From contig NZ_BMTS01000008.1 in assembly GCF_014649795.1 (NCBI RefSeq), forward strand, positions 62,001-126,000: a stretch of 64,000 bases of DNA, written 5' to 3'. Position numbers and translations under genes: made by a program. Shown here piece by piece: positions 43,420 through 52,178 of this stretch (its first letter is position 1; each line of letters begins with the position of its first letter). The stretch comes from Streptomyces melanogenes (GTDB lineage: Bacteria > Actinomycetota > Actinomycetes > Streptomycetales > Streptomycetaceae). The notes beneath the pieces are model-generated. The model saw only the letters and a list, made by a program, of their open reading frames with translations. It was not told the DNA's origin and ran no database searches.

Positions 43420-45252
43420 TCAGCCCGTATGCCCTCCGTGGCCGTCGTGGCCGCCGTGCCCGGCGTGGTCGAACTTGAGCGCCTCCGGCGGCGCCACCAC
43501 GAACGGCCGCATCATGCCCATGTCCTCGTGCTCCAGCAGATGGCAGTGGTACATGAACCGCCCGTACGCCCCGTCGAAGCGTCCCAGCACCCGCACCAGC
43601 TGCCCCGCCGGGACCCGGAAGACGTCCTTCAAGCCGCGCTCGTTGGGCGCCAGCGGGACCGGCCGGGTCGCGTCGTAGGCCACCGGCTTGCGGGTGCCGC
43701 CCAGCTTCGCGTCGAAGCCGTCCACGGTGTACGTGTCCCGGCCCATCAGCTGGAAGTCGGCGAGGTGGATGTGCATCGGGTGGGTGGGACCGCCGAGGTT
43801 GAGGAAGCTCCACTGCTCGAAGGTGCCCTCGGCGACGGTGAACCCGAGGCCGTCGTTGAAGGTGCGCGAGATCCGCCGGTACGTCTTCACCGTGCCGTCG
43901 GCGCCCTGCACCTGGATCACCCCGTCGGCCGGTGTGGTCGGCCCCTCGGTGACCTCGGCCATCTCCCAGATCTCCGGGTGGCCGCCGCCCCCGACGGTGC
44001 CGGGCGGGGTGAGCACGACCAGCCGGTGGCCGTGGTGCACCTGCCCGTGCTCGTACCGCCGGAAGGAGCCGGAGAGGACCTGCGGCAGGACGAAGGCGTC
44101 GGGCTCGGGGCACTCGCGCACCCGGAACTCCATCACCTGCGGGTAGCGCACGTTGTTCACCGGGTCGGGCACCCCGGCCGGCTTGCCCGCGCCCTTGTTG
44201 ACCAGGCGCAGGCTGCGGCCCGCGAGCTCCCGGAGGTCGACGAGCAGGTCCATGCGTTCGGCGGGCGCCACGGTCAGCGTCGGCAGCGCCGCGTCGAAGT
44301 CGACCGGCACCGGGGCGGGCAGCAGGCCGCCGTCGCTGCCGATCTGGTGGAGCACGCCGGGCACCGGGTTGTCCTCCTCGTCGAGGAGCACCAGGTCGTA
44401 GATGCGCGCGTTGGACGCGTTGACGAGCCGGAAGCGGTACCAGGCGGCATCGGCTTCGAGGTAGGGCCAGATCACTCCGTTGACCGTGGTGAACGGGCCG
44501 GTGAAGGGCAGCGAGACCGGCCGGCCCGTCTCGGCGTTCTTCGGGTCGACGACGACGGTCTTGTGCAGCAGCCGTCCGTTGAGGCGCCCGTCCTCGTCGG
44601 TGTCGAGGTTGCGGTCGGCGAGGATCAGCGGCATCTCCCGCTCCCCGCACGGCAGTCGCAGCGCGTCCTCCTCGTCGTCGCGGAGCAGATACGTGCCGAC
44701 CAGCCCGGTGTACACGTTGAACCGGGTGATGTTCATGGCGTGGTCGTGGTACCACCACTGCACGGCCCGGTGGTCGTTCGGGTACTCGGACAGCTGGGCG
44801 TCGCCCTGCGCCACCGCGTTGTCGGCCCAGCCGTCGTTGCCGCCGCCGGTCTGGGCGCCGTGCAGATGCGTGACGGTCCAGGCGGGCAGCGCTGCCACAT
44901 CCGCATTGGGCTCGACGCCGCCGCGCCCGGCCTCGGTGGAGGCGGGCGGGGTGCCCTGCGGGCGCACCGGCACCTCGACGGCGGTGACCGGGTACTCGCT
45001 GCCGCGCGGCACCCGGTTGGTCCAGGCGATCCGCACCCGCTCGCCGCGCCGCACCTCGATGGTGGGCCCGGGCACGGTGCCGTTGTAGCCCCACATCAAG
45101 GTGGGCGGCAGCTGGCTGTGCAGCCGCACCCAGGCGGGACGGACGGCGATCTCGGTCTCGCGGTGCACATCGACCCTGGCGGGCCGCAGCACTTCGGGAA
45201 TCGGGAGCCGGTCGGTGTAAGGGACGAGCTCGTCCCCGGCGGTGTCGGACAT
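43420..45252 (-). CDS. Multicopper oxidase
   Basis: This 610-residue three-domain multicopper oxidase of the CotA/phenoxazinone-synthase group has all four copper motifs: HLHG, YHDHA, HPMHIHL and HCHLLEHEDMGMM. The final Met is the axial ligand of the type 1 copper. It oxidises phenols, bilirubin or metal ions in this family. There is no Sec or Tat signal, so it is probably cytoplasmic. The last residues form a Gly/His repeat (HAGHGGHDGHGGHTG) that may bind copper. The start has AGGGGGAAAG in front. Confidence 0.92.
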   Translation of the reverse strand: MSDTAGDELVPYTDRLPIPEVLRPARVDVHRETEIAVRPAWVRLHSQLPPTLMWGYNGTVPGPTIEVRRGERVRIAWTNRVPRGSEYPVTAVEVPVRPQGTPPASTEAGRGGVEPNADVAALPAWTVTHLHGAQTGGGNDGWADNAVAQGDAQLSEYPNDHRAVQWWYHDHAMNITRFNVYTGLVGTYLLRDDEEDALRLPCGEREMPLILADRNLDTDEDGRLNGRLLHKTVVVDPKNAETGRPVSLPFTGPFTTVNGVIWPYLEADAAWYRFRLVNASNARIYDLVLLDEEDNPVPGVLHQIGSDGGLLPAPVPVDFDAALPTLTVAPAERMDLLVDLRELAGRSLRLVNKGAGKPAGVPDPVNNVRYPQVMEFRVRECPEPDAFVLPQVLSGSFRRYEHGQVHHGHRLVVLTPPGTVGGGGHPEIWEMAEVTEGPTTPADGVIQVQGADGTVKTYRRISRTFNDGLGFTVAEGTFEQWSFLNLGGPTHPMHIHLADFQLMGRDTYTVDGFDAKLGGTRKPVAYDATRPVPLAPNERGLKDVFRVPAGQLVRVLGRFDGAYGRFMYHCHLLEHEDMGMMRPFVVAPPEALKFDHAGHGGHDGHGGHTG

Positions 45253-45329
45253 CTTTCCCCCTGATCCGGGCGATTACTGCCGCATTCTGCCGCATACACC
45301 GGAAAGGACGCCGAAAGACCCGTCCGGGT

Positions 45330-45746
45330 TCACTCCGTGAAGACCGCGTCCAGATACACCCAGGCACCCTCGTACCGGACGAATCGGCTCCGCTCGTGCA
45401 GCGAGCCCTCGCCGCCGCCCTCGGTGTAGTGGGCACGAAAGGCGACCTCGCCGGTGGTGTGGAAGGCGCTGCCGTCCTTGGTGTCCAGGATCTCCAGCCG
45501 GGTCCAGCGCATCCCCGGGTCGAAGTCGACGGCGGCGGGCCGGTGGTCGGGGTGCCAGGTGCGCAGCAGATACGGCTCGTCCTGGACGGCGAAGGCGCTG
45601 AAGCGGGAGCGCATCAACGCCTCGGCGGTGGGCGCCGCCTGCCCGGCGTGGTAGCGGCCGCAGCACTCGGCGTACGGCGTGGGCAGCCCGCAGGGGCAGT
45701 CCTTGGGGGCCTGGGGGCGGGCGGGTCGGGGGGTGCGTCGGGCCAT
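45330..45746 (-). CDS. YchJ-like SEC-C domain protein (UPF0225)
   Basis: This small protein of 138 residues starts with a SEC-C zinc-binding motif (CPCG and ECCGRYH near 17-32) followed by an NTF2-like fold (YLLRTWHPDHRP and HERSRFVRYEGAWVYLD). It matches the YchJ/UPF0225 family of unknown role. It is encoded 77 bp upstream of the multicopper oxidase on the same strand. Confidence 0.88.
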   Translation of the reverse strand: MARRTPRPARPQAPKDCPCGLPTPYAECCGRYHAGQAAPTAEALMRSRFSAFAVQDEPYLLRTWHPDHRPAAVDFDPGMRWTRLEILDTKDGSAFHTTGEVAFRAHYTEGGGEGSLHERSRFVRYEGAWVYLDAVFTE

Positions 45747-45908
45747 GCCCCTATCTGACCACATCCGCCCGGTCGCGCCCGATCGCGTACGGCCCCGCAC
45801 GGCCCGGCCGGTGGCGGCCGCAACTGCCGTACGCCCACGGAACACTGGGCTCGATTGTCTCTTCCGGCTTGGCCGCCGCATCCGTATGCTCCTGCGCCGA
45901 CGTGATTG

Positions 45909-45921
45909 TTACCACCGGTAA
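45909..45921 (+). promoter_or_regulatory. Inverted repeat just before the FAD-enzyme gene
   Basis: TTACC-ACC-GGTAA is a perfect dyad 11 bases before the ATG at 45933, directly upstream of the ribosome site AGGGGG. A protein bound here could block transcription or initiation. Confidence 0.45.
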
Positions 45922-45932
45922 TAGGGGGCACC

Positions 45933-47753
45933 ATGGAGCGTTCGGGCACCACTGCGCGCAGCACTTCGGGCCGCACCTCCGGCAGTACGAGACGCACGTT
46001 CGTCGCGGGGACGGCGGTGGCGGGCGCGGCGACCGCCCTGGGGCTCGAAGCTGCGGTGCCCGCCGCGGCCGCGGCGCGTGCGGGAGCCGCCCCGGCGGCC
46101 GGGCAGTCGGTGGTGGTGCTCGGCGGCGGGGTCGCGGGTCTCACCGCCGCCCACGAGCTGGCCGAACGGGGCTTCCGCGTCACGCTCTACGAGCGCCGGG
46201 CGCTCGGCGGCAAGGCCCGCAGCATGGACGTCCCGGACAGCGCGCGCGGCGGGCGCGGCCCGCTGCCGGCCGAGCACGGCTTCCGGTTCATCCCCGGGAT
46301 CTACCACAACCTGCCGGACACGATGCGGCGCATCCCCTTCCCGGGCAACCCGCACGGCGTGTGGGACAACCTGGTCGCCCCCAAGGAGATGATGTTCGCC
46401 CGCACCGGCTACGAGGACCTGCGCCTCCCGCTGCCCTGGTCCGGCACCCCGCAGCAGCTCACCCTGGACGCGCTGCGGCGCGCCCTGACCGGGGTGCTGG
46501 GCACCTTCCAGCGGCTGCCCGCACGCGAGATCGCGTACTTCGCCGACCGCCTGGTCACCTTCCTGACCAGCTGCGACGAGCGCCGCAACAACCAGTGGGA
46601 GGCGACGCCCTGGTGGACGTTCACCAAGGCGGGCCAGATGAGTTACGAGTACCAGCGCATCCTCGCCGTCGGCGTCACCCGCAACATCGTGGCGACCAAG
46701 GCGGAGGAGGCGAGCACCCGCACGGTGGGCTCGCTCCTGGAGGCGTTCGTCTTCAACGCGCTGGGCCGGGGCGCGGACGGCCCCCTCGACCGCATCCTCA
46801 ACGCGCCCACCAACGAGGCGTGGATCGACCCCTGGGTCGCCCATCTGCGCACCCTGGGCGTGGAGTTCCAACTGGGCTGGACCCTGCGGGAGTTCGCGTA
46901 CGACGGGACGAAGGTGACGGGAGCGGTGGTCGAGGACCCGGGCGGTACGCGCCGCACGGTGAGCGCCGACCACTACGTCTGCGCGCTCCCGGTGGAACAC
47001 GCCCGGCCCACCTGGAGCGCCGCGATGCGCGCGGCCGACCCGCAACTGGCCCGCTGCGACAAGCTGCGCACGGACTGGATGACCGGCATCCAGTTCTATC
47101 TGACCGAGCGGCCCGACGGGGTGCACGGCCACTTCGACTGCATCGACTCCCCCTGGTCGCTCACCGCGATCGCCCAGGCCGAGCACTGGCCGCACCACGA
47201 CTTCCGCACCGACTACGGCGACGGCACGGTGGTGGACTGCCTCTCGGTGGACATCTCCGAGTGGGACAAGCCCGGGATGCTGTACGGCAAGACGGCCAAG
47301 CAGTGCACCCGCGAGGAGGTCGCCCGCGAGGTGTGGGCGCAGCTGAAGGCCTCGGTCAACGACACCGGCAAGACCGTGCTCAGCGACGGCAAGCTGCACT
47401 CGTGGTTCCTGGACCCGGGCGTCTCCGGCATCGGCACGCCGGAGCCGAGGAACGAGGACGAGCTGCTCATCCACCCGGTCGGCACGTTCCACAACCGCCC
47501 TTCGGCGGCCACCAGGATCCCCAACTTCTATCTGGCGGGCGACTACGTGGCCGTCCCCATCGACCTGGCGACCATGGAGGGCGCCAACACCTCGGGCCGC
47601 CTCGCCGCCAACGCGCTGCTCGACCGGGCCGGTTCGGCCGCCCCGCGCTGCTCGGTGGCCTCCCTCTACAGCGCCCCGGAGCTGGACCTGCTCAAGCGCG
47701 ACGACCGCTTCCGCTACCGCCTCGGGCTGCCCAACGTCTTCGACGTGGGCTGA
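45933..47753 (+). CDS. Tat-exported FAD-dependent oxidoreductase, phytoene desaturase-like
   Basis: This 606-residue FAD enzyme of the amine-oxidase/phytoene-desaturase superfamily begins with a Tat signal (STRRTFVAG near 27-35). The dinucleotide motif VVLGGGVAGLTAAHELAERG, followed by YERRALGGKARS, sits near 70-105. The C-terminal FAD-contact region is LAGDYVAVPIDLATMEGANTSGRLAAN near 538-564. Twin-arginine export of a folded flavoprotein is plausible. It is longer than the HpnE hydroxysqualene dehydroxylases and has no hopanoid or carotenoid genes next to it, so I do not assign a substrate. Confidence 0.85.
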   Translation: MERSGTTARSTSGRTSGSTRRTFVAGTAVAGAATALGLEAAVPAAAAARAGAAPAAGQSVVVLGGGVAGLTAAHELAERGFRVTLYERRALGGKARSMDVPDSARGGRGPLPAEHGFRFIPGIYHNLPDTMRRIPFPGNPHGVWDNLVAPKEMMFARTGYEDLRLPLPWSGTPQQLTLDALRRALTGVLGTFQRLPAREIAYFADRLVTFLTSCDERRNNQWEATPWWTFTKAGQMSYEYQRILAVGVTRNIVATKAEEASTRTVGSLLEAFVFNALGRGADGPLDRILNAPTNEAWIDPWVAHLRTLGVEFQLGWTLREFAYDGTKVTGAVVEDPGGTRRTVSADHYVCALPVEHARPTWSAAMRAADPQLARCDKLRTDWMTGIQFYLTERPDGVHGHFDCIDSPWSLTAIAQAEHWPHHDFRTDYGDGTVVDCLSVDISEWDKPGMLYGKTAKQCTREEVAREVWAQLKASVNDTGKTVLSDGKLHSWFLDPGVSGIGTPEPRNEDELLIHPVGTFHNRPSAATRIPNFYLAGDYVAVPIDLATMEGANTSGRLAANALLDRAGSAAPRCSVASLYSAPELDLLKRDDRFRYRLGLPNVFDVG

Positions 47754-47760
47754 CACGGCT

Positions 47761-47802
47761 CGGCCGCCGCGCGGGCCCCGAGGGGGCGCCGGGCGGCGGC
47801 CG
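47761..47802. terminator. Hairpin between convergent genes
   Basis: CGGCCGCCGC and GCGGCGGCCG are perfect inverted arms separated by 22 GC-rich bases that can pair further. It sits between the convergent FAD-enzyme and DUF397 genes and probably terminates both. Confidence 0.6.
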
Positions 47803-47811
47803 TCCGGTGGA

Positions 47812-48048
47812 TCACGTCAGCAGGAAGTCGGCCTGGCCCGACTTGGCGCCGAGGATGAACGCGGCGATCTCGTTGCTGCTGTAGATCAGAGCGGGGCCCT
47901 CCGGGTCGGCCGACTGGCGCACCGCGACCCGGCCGTCGGCCAGCTTCATGGCTTCGACGCAGTTGCCGCCGTTGCCACCGCTCCACGGCTTGTGCCAGCC
48001 CTCGGTCCCGAGCTCGCGGGCCGGCATGCCGTTGTATATGTGATCCAT
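47812..48048 (-). CDS. DUF397 protein
   Basis: This small protein of 78 residues has the DUF397 pattern W-KPWSGGNGGNCVEA near 18-33, VAVRQSADPEGPALIYS, and F-LGAKSGQADFL at the end. DUF397 proteins are nearly always encoded next to DUF5753/XRE regulators, as here, and act with them in development or antibiotic control in Streptomyces. The ATG directly follows the upstream stop (no gap). Confidence 0.92.
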   Translation of the reverse strand: MDHIYNGMPARELGTEGWHKPWSGGNGGNCVEAMKLADGRVAVRQSADPEGPALIYSSNEIAAFILGAKSGQADFLLT

Positions 48049-48909
48049 TCACAGCTCCTCGCGGAGATCCGCCAGGATCTCCTTCGTGCGTCGTGCAGTC
48101 GCGGCCTGGGCCGCCATGCGGTCCATGACTTCGAGGTGGGTGTCGACCTCGGGACGCGCGTCGAGATAGACCGCGCCGGTCAGGTACTCGCTGTAGACCA
48201 TGTCCGGGAGTTCCGGCACGGCAAATCTGAACAGGACGAACGGGCCGTACGTCCCCGGGTGGTGCCCCGTCGCGAACTCGGCGAGCTGGATCGTCACATG
48301 GGGCAGCTCGGCCGCCTCCAGGAGCCGGTCGAGCTGGCCGCGCATCACCTCGGGCCCGCCCACCGGGCGGCGCAGCACGGTCTCGTCCATGATCACCCAG
48401 AACCGCGGCGCGTTGTCCCGGGTGAGCAGTGACTGGCGCTCCATGCGCAGGGCCACGTGCCGCTCGATGTCGGCGGCCCGGGTCTGCCCGAGGGCGCCGC
48501 TGACCATCACCGAGCGCGCGTACTCCTCGGTCTGGAGGAGTCCCGGAACGAAGTGCGGCTCGTACGTCCGGATGAGCGAGGCCGCCCCCTCCAGGCTGAC
48601 GTACATGCTGAACCAGTCGGGCAGGATGTCGTGGAAGCGCTGCCACCACCCCGGCTTGTTGGCCTCCTCCGCCAGTTCGATGAAACGGTCCGTCTCCTCG
48701 TCCCCGATGCCGTACGCCTTGAGCAGCAGCTGTACGTACGGGATCTTCAGCGCGACCTCGGCCGTCTCCATGCGGCGGATCGTGGCGGGAGCGACGCGGA
48801 GCACCTTCGCCGCCTCCTCGCGCTTGAGGCCGGCCCGCTCGCGCAGGTCCTGCAGGCGTCTGCCCAGCACGACCTGCCCCACGGTCGGGGCGGACCGGGG
48901 TTCACTCAC
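48049..48909 (-). CDS. XRE regulator with DUF5753 domain
   Basis: This 286-residue protein has an XRE-type HTH at about 10-70 (GRRLQDLRERAGLKREEAAKVLRV) and a C-terminal DUF5753 ligand-binding domain (about 95-280, LIRTYEPHFVPGLLQTEEYARSV). It forms an operon with the DUF397 gene. The divergent ATPase gene lies 136 bp away, completing a common Streptomyces set. Confidence 0.92.
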   Translation of the reverse strand: MSEPRSAPTVGQVVLGRRLQDLRERAGLKREEAAKVLRVAPATIRRMETAEVALKIPYVQLLLKAYGIGDEETDRFIELAEEANKPGWWQRFHDILPDWFSMYVSLEGAASLIRTYEPHFVPGLLQTEEYARSVMVSGALGQTRAADIERHVALRMERQSLLTRDNAPRFWVIMDETVLRRPVGGPEVMRGQLDRLLEAAELPHVTIQLAEFATGHHPGTYGPFVLFRFAVPELPDMVYSEYLTGAVYLDARPEVDTHLEVMDRMAAQAATARRTKEILADLREEL

Positions 48910-49045
48910 GTCAGACCTCCCCTAACCCTGTTGCCGAGCAGTGTGCCATGCCACCTCAGCCCAGAACACAGCACTCTGCAATTTTCAGAGTGCCCCTTGC
49001 CAAGTGTCACGGATGGGTGGAAGGTAGGTCGGTGAACGCCCGCAC

Positions 49046-49558
49046 ATGCGGTTGTCGCGTGCGGCACCGCTTCCCCACTGTGAGGACCCGGTCGTGGCCC
49101 CTGGTAATGCGCTCGTCCCGCAGCTCATAGGCGCGGCCTCCACGGTGTCCGTCGCCGACGTCCGCCGGTACGCGTTCGAACTCTCCGCCCGGCCCGAATC
49201 CGCCGCCGCCGCGCGCCGCCACACCGCCGAGGTCACCGTCCGGTGGGGGCTGTGCGAGGAGCTGGGCGACGCGGCCGCGCTGGTCGTCTCCGAGCTCGTC
49301 ACCAACGCCGTCGTGCACACCGCGGGCACCCGGGTGTCCTGCGAACTCTCCTTCTCCTCCGGTCACTTGACGGTCGCCGTCAGGGACCAGGGGTACGGCA
49401 CGGGCGGGCCCACGCTGTGCGACGCCGCCGACGGCGAGGAGGGCGGCCGCGGGCTGCTGCTCGTCGACGCGCTGAGCGTCGCCTGGGGCGCCCACGACGT
49501 GCCGCACGGCACCGGCCGGATCGTCTGGGCCCGGCTCGGGGCGGTCCCTGCATGCTGA
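49046..49558 (+). CDS. RsbW-like ATP-binding protein
   Basis: This protein of 170 residues has a GHKL/HATPase fold with N-box ELVTNAVVHTAG, G1 box VRDQGYG and G2 box GGRGLLLVDAL. Such small ATPases act as anti-sigma or regulatory kinases and often accompany DUF397/XRE genes. The start is uncertain: ATG 49046 has no good ribosome site, while GTG 49094 has GAGGA upstream and would remove 16 residues. It overlaps the next gene by seven bases. Confidence 0.85.
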   Translation: MRLSRAAPLPHCEDPVVAPGNALVPQLIGAASTVSVADVRRYAFELSARPESAAAARRHTAEVTVRWGLCEELGDAAALVVSELVTNAVVHTAGTRVSCELSFSSGHLTVAVRDQGYGTGGPTLCDAADGEEGGRGLLLVDALSVAWGAHDVPHGTGRIVWARLGAVPAC

Positions 49559-49983
49559 GGGGCCCACGCACACTTCTGTCCAGAGGCGGCCGGGAAGAGG
49601 CTGGGGGGCCTCGGGGGCCCGGCCCGCAAGGGGGCGCCGGAGCGACCGGCGGCAGACTCGTGCTGCCGCCGGCGCTCCCGGCGTCTCTGGGCTGCGACGC
49701 GGTCGCGGTGCCCGCCTCCTACGGCTTCCGGGTGCTGTCCCGGCTGCCCCGCTCGGGCTGCGTCTTCGCGGACGCCGTCTGCTGGTGGTGGGTGGTCCCG
49801 GCGGGCTCGGACCACGACCTGACCTGGCCGCACCCGGCCCGCTACGCCCCGGACGCGCGCGTTCCGGAGAACCCGGGACGGCGGATGATCCACTGCCCCG
49901 ACGGAACCAGCCCGTACACGCCCCCCATCCCGCTCTACCTGGTGGTATGCCAGCTCACTGGAACGGCACCGGCATGGACCTGA
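49552..49983 (+). CDS. Conserved small protein downstream of the ATPase
   Basis: This protein of 143 residues has a Gly/Arg-rich start. The rest looks conserved and Trp/Pro-rich (CDAVAVPASYGFRVLSRLP, ADAVCWWWVVPAGSD, HPARYAPDARVPENP). The ATG at 49552 overlaps the ATPase stop, so the two are coupled. The sequence resembles proteins often encoded after such ATPases in Streptomyces; no function is known to me. Confidence 0.75.
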   Translation: MLRGPRTLLSRGGREEAGGPRGPGPQGGAGATGGRLVLPPALPASLGCDAVAVPASYGFRVLSRLPRSGCVFADAVCWWWVVPAGSDHDLTWPHPARYAPDARVPENPGRRMIHCPDGTSPYTPPIPLYLVVCQLTGTAPAWT

Positions 49984-50058
49984 CCTGTTCGCCCGCCCTT
50001 CGCGCCGACCCCGGGTGGGACTTCGCCCCCCGCGGACCGGAGCTTCCCGCTCACGGGC

Positions 50059-50973
50059 TCAGCCCGTCGTCAGACCTTGCGCCGCCCGGGCCAGGGCGTC
50101 CAGGACCGGGCTGATCAGCGGGTGGTGCTCGGCGCCGCTGCGGACCGCCGCGAAGACGCGGCGGGTGGCGGCGGGGCCCGCGACCGGGCGCACCACCGTG
50201 TTCTTCTGCTCCATGCCGCGCAGCGCCGAGCGCGGTACGAGCGCCACGCCCGCCCCGGCGCCCGCCAGCGCCACCACGGCGCGGAAGTCGTCCGAGGAGT
50301 GGACCAGGCGCGGCTCGAAGCCCGCCAGCTCACAGGCGAGGAAGACCACGTCGTGGCAGGGGTTGCCGGGGTACGGGCCGATCCAGTCGTCCTCGGCCAG
50401 CTCGGAGAGCCGCACCTCCGGCGCGTGCGCCAGCGGGTGCCCGGCCGGGAGCACCGCGTCGAAGGACTCCGCGTAGAGCGCGACCCGGGCCAGCCGCCGG
50501 TCGTCCTCCCTGGGGGCGCCCCGGTACTCGACCGCGAGCGCCACGTCCGCCTCGCCGTCCAGGACCATCGGCAGCGACTCGTCGCCCTCGGCGTCGCGCA
50601 CCCGGACCCGGATCGTGGAGTGCGTGGCGCGCAGCCGGGCCACGGCCGGGGCGAGCACCTCCGCGATGCCGGTGGCGAACGCCGCCACCGTCACGTCGCC
50701 GGCCGCGCCGCCCGCGTACGCCGCCAGCTCCGCCTCCGCCCGCTCCAGCTGGGCGAGGACCGCGTTGGCGTGCTCCAGGAGGATCTCGCCGGCCGCGGTG
50801 AGCCGTACGCCCTTGCCGCTGCGGGTCAGCAGCGTGTGGCCGGTCTCCTGCTCCAGGGCGGCGAGCTGCTGGGAGACGGCGGAAGGGGTCAGATAGAGCG
50901 CTGCGGCCGCGGCGGTCACCGTACGGTGGTCCGCCGCGGCGCGCAGGATGCGGAGCCGGCGCGGGTCGATCAC
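50059..50973 (-). CDS. LysR-family regulator
   Basis: This 304-residue LysR-type regulator has an N-terminal winged HTH (about 4-62, AAAALYLTPSAVSQQLAALEQETG) and a periplasmic-binding-like effector domain. The GTG start overlaps the kbl stop (GTGA, 50970-50973). It is therefore the third gene of the tdh-kbl operon, unlike the usual divergent placement of LysR genes. It may control this operon or respond to threonine or glycine. Confidence 0.9.
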   Translation of the reverse strand: MIDPRRLRILRAAADHRTVTAAAAALYLTPSAVSQQLAALEQETGHTLLTRSGKGVRLTAAGEILLEHANAVLAQLERAEAELAAYAGGAAGDVTVAAFATGIAEVLAPAVARLRATHSTIRVRVRDAEGDESLPMVLDGEADVALAVEYRGAPREDDRRLARVALYAESFDAVLPAGHPLAHAPEVRLSELAEDDWIGPYPGNPCHDVVFLACELAGFEPRLVHSSDDFRAVVALAGAGAGVALVPRSALRGMEQKNTVVRPVAGPAATRRVFAAVRSGAEHHPLISPVLDALARAAQGLTTG

Positions 50974-52151
50974 CCGGCCATTGTCGCCCGGGCGTCGATG
51001 AACGCGGCAACGGCCCGCTCCACGTCGGCCGTGGAGTGCGCGGCGGAGAGCTGGACCCGGATGCGGGCCTGGCCCATCGGGACCACCGGGTAGGAGAAGC
51101 CGATCACGTACACACCGCGTTCGAGCAGCAGCTCGGCCATGCGGGCGGCCTCGGCGGCGTCGCCGATCATGACGGGGGCGATGGCGTGGTCGCCGGGCAG
51201 GATCTCGAAGCCCGCCTCGGTCATCTTCGTCCGGAAGAGCGCGGTGTTGGCGGCGAGCTTGTCGCGCAGGTCGCCCGCCGACTCCAGCAGGTCCAGGACC
51301 TTCAGGGAGGCCGCGGCGATCACCGGGGCCAGCGAGTTCGAGAAGAGGTACGGGCGCGAGCGCTGGCGCAGCAGGGCGACGATCTCGGCGCGGGCCGCGA
51401 CGTAGCCGCCGGAGGCGCCGCCGAGCGCCTTGCCGAGGGTGCCGGTGATGATGTCGACGCGGTCCATGACGCCGTGCAGCTCGGGCGTGCCGCGGCCGCC
51501 GGGGCCCACGAAGCCGACGGCGTGCGAGTCGTCGACCATGACCATGGCGTCGTAGCGGTCGGCGAGGTCGCAGATCTCCTGGAGCGGGGCGACGTAGCCG
51601 TCCATGGAGAAGACACCGTCGGTGACGATGAGGCGACGGCGCGCACCGGAGGCCTCCTTGAGCTTCGCCTCCAGCTCGGCCATGTCGCGGTTGGCGTACC
51701 GGTAGCGGGCGGCCTTGGAGAGCCGGATGCCGTCGATGATCGAGGCGTGGTTGAGGGCGTCGGAGATCACCGCGTCCTCGGCGCCGAGCAGGGTCTCGAA
51801 GACACCGCCGTTGGCGTCGAAGCAGGACGAGTAGAGGATCGTGTCCTCCTGGCCGAGGAACGCCGAAAGCCGCGCCTCCAGCTCCTTGTGGACGTCCTGG
51901 GTGCCGCAGATGAAGCGGACCGAGGCCATGCCGTAGCCCCAGCGGTCGAGCGCCTCCTTGGCGGCGGCGATCACCTCGGGGTGGTCGGCGAGGCCCAGGT
52001 AGTTGTTGGCGCAGAAGTTCAGGACCTCACCGGTGGGCACGGCGACCGAGGCGTTCTGCGGGGTGGAGATCACCCGCTCGGGCTTGAAGAGACCGGCCTC
52101 GCGGATCTCGTCGAGGGTCTTCTGGAGGTCGTCGCGAACGGACGCGTACAT
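50970..52151 (-). CDS. kbl: Glycine C-acetyltransferase (2-amino-3-ketobutyrate CoA ligase)
   Basis: This 393-residue PLP enzyme cleaves 2-amino-3-oxobutanoate with CoA to glycine and acetyl-CoA. The PLP lysine lies in ITGTLGKALGGASGG near residue 235, with VMVDDSHAVGFVG before it and ANNYLGLADHPEV near 50. Length and motifs match bacterial Kbl. It lies 27 bp downstream of tdh, the enzyme for the preceding step. Confidence 0.95.
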   Translation of the reverse strand: MYASVRDDLQKTLDEIREAGLFKPERVISTPQNASVAVPTGEVLNFCANNYLGLADHPEVIAAAKEALDRWGYGMASVRFICGTQDVHKELEARLSAFLGQEDTILYSSCFDANGGVFETLLGAEDAVISDALNHASIIDGIRLSKAARYRYANRDMAELEAKLKEASGARRRLIVTDGVFSMDGYVAPLQEICDLADRYDAMVMVDDSHAVGFVGPGGRGTPELHGVMDRVDIITGTLGKALGGASGGYVAARAEIVALLRQRSRPYLFSNSLAPVIAAASLKVLDLLESAGDLRDKLAANTALFRTKMTEAGFEILPGDHAIAPVMIGDAAEAARMAELLLERGVYVIGFSYPVVPMGQARIRVQLSAAHSTADVERAVAAFIDARATMAG

Positions 52152-52178
52152 GCTCAGGCTCCTAGATACCGGGGGGAC

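Noticed and set aside
45277..45295. CTGCCGCAT repeated with a 10-bp period upstream of the multicopper oxidase gene
   Set aside because: Only two copies of nine bases; too little to call an operator.
45933..47753. Hydroxysqualene dehydroxylase HpnE or carotenoid desaturase
   Set aside because: The FAD fold fits, but the Tat signal, greater length and absence of squalene or carotenoid genes do not.
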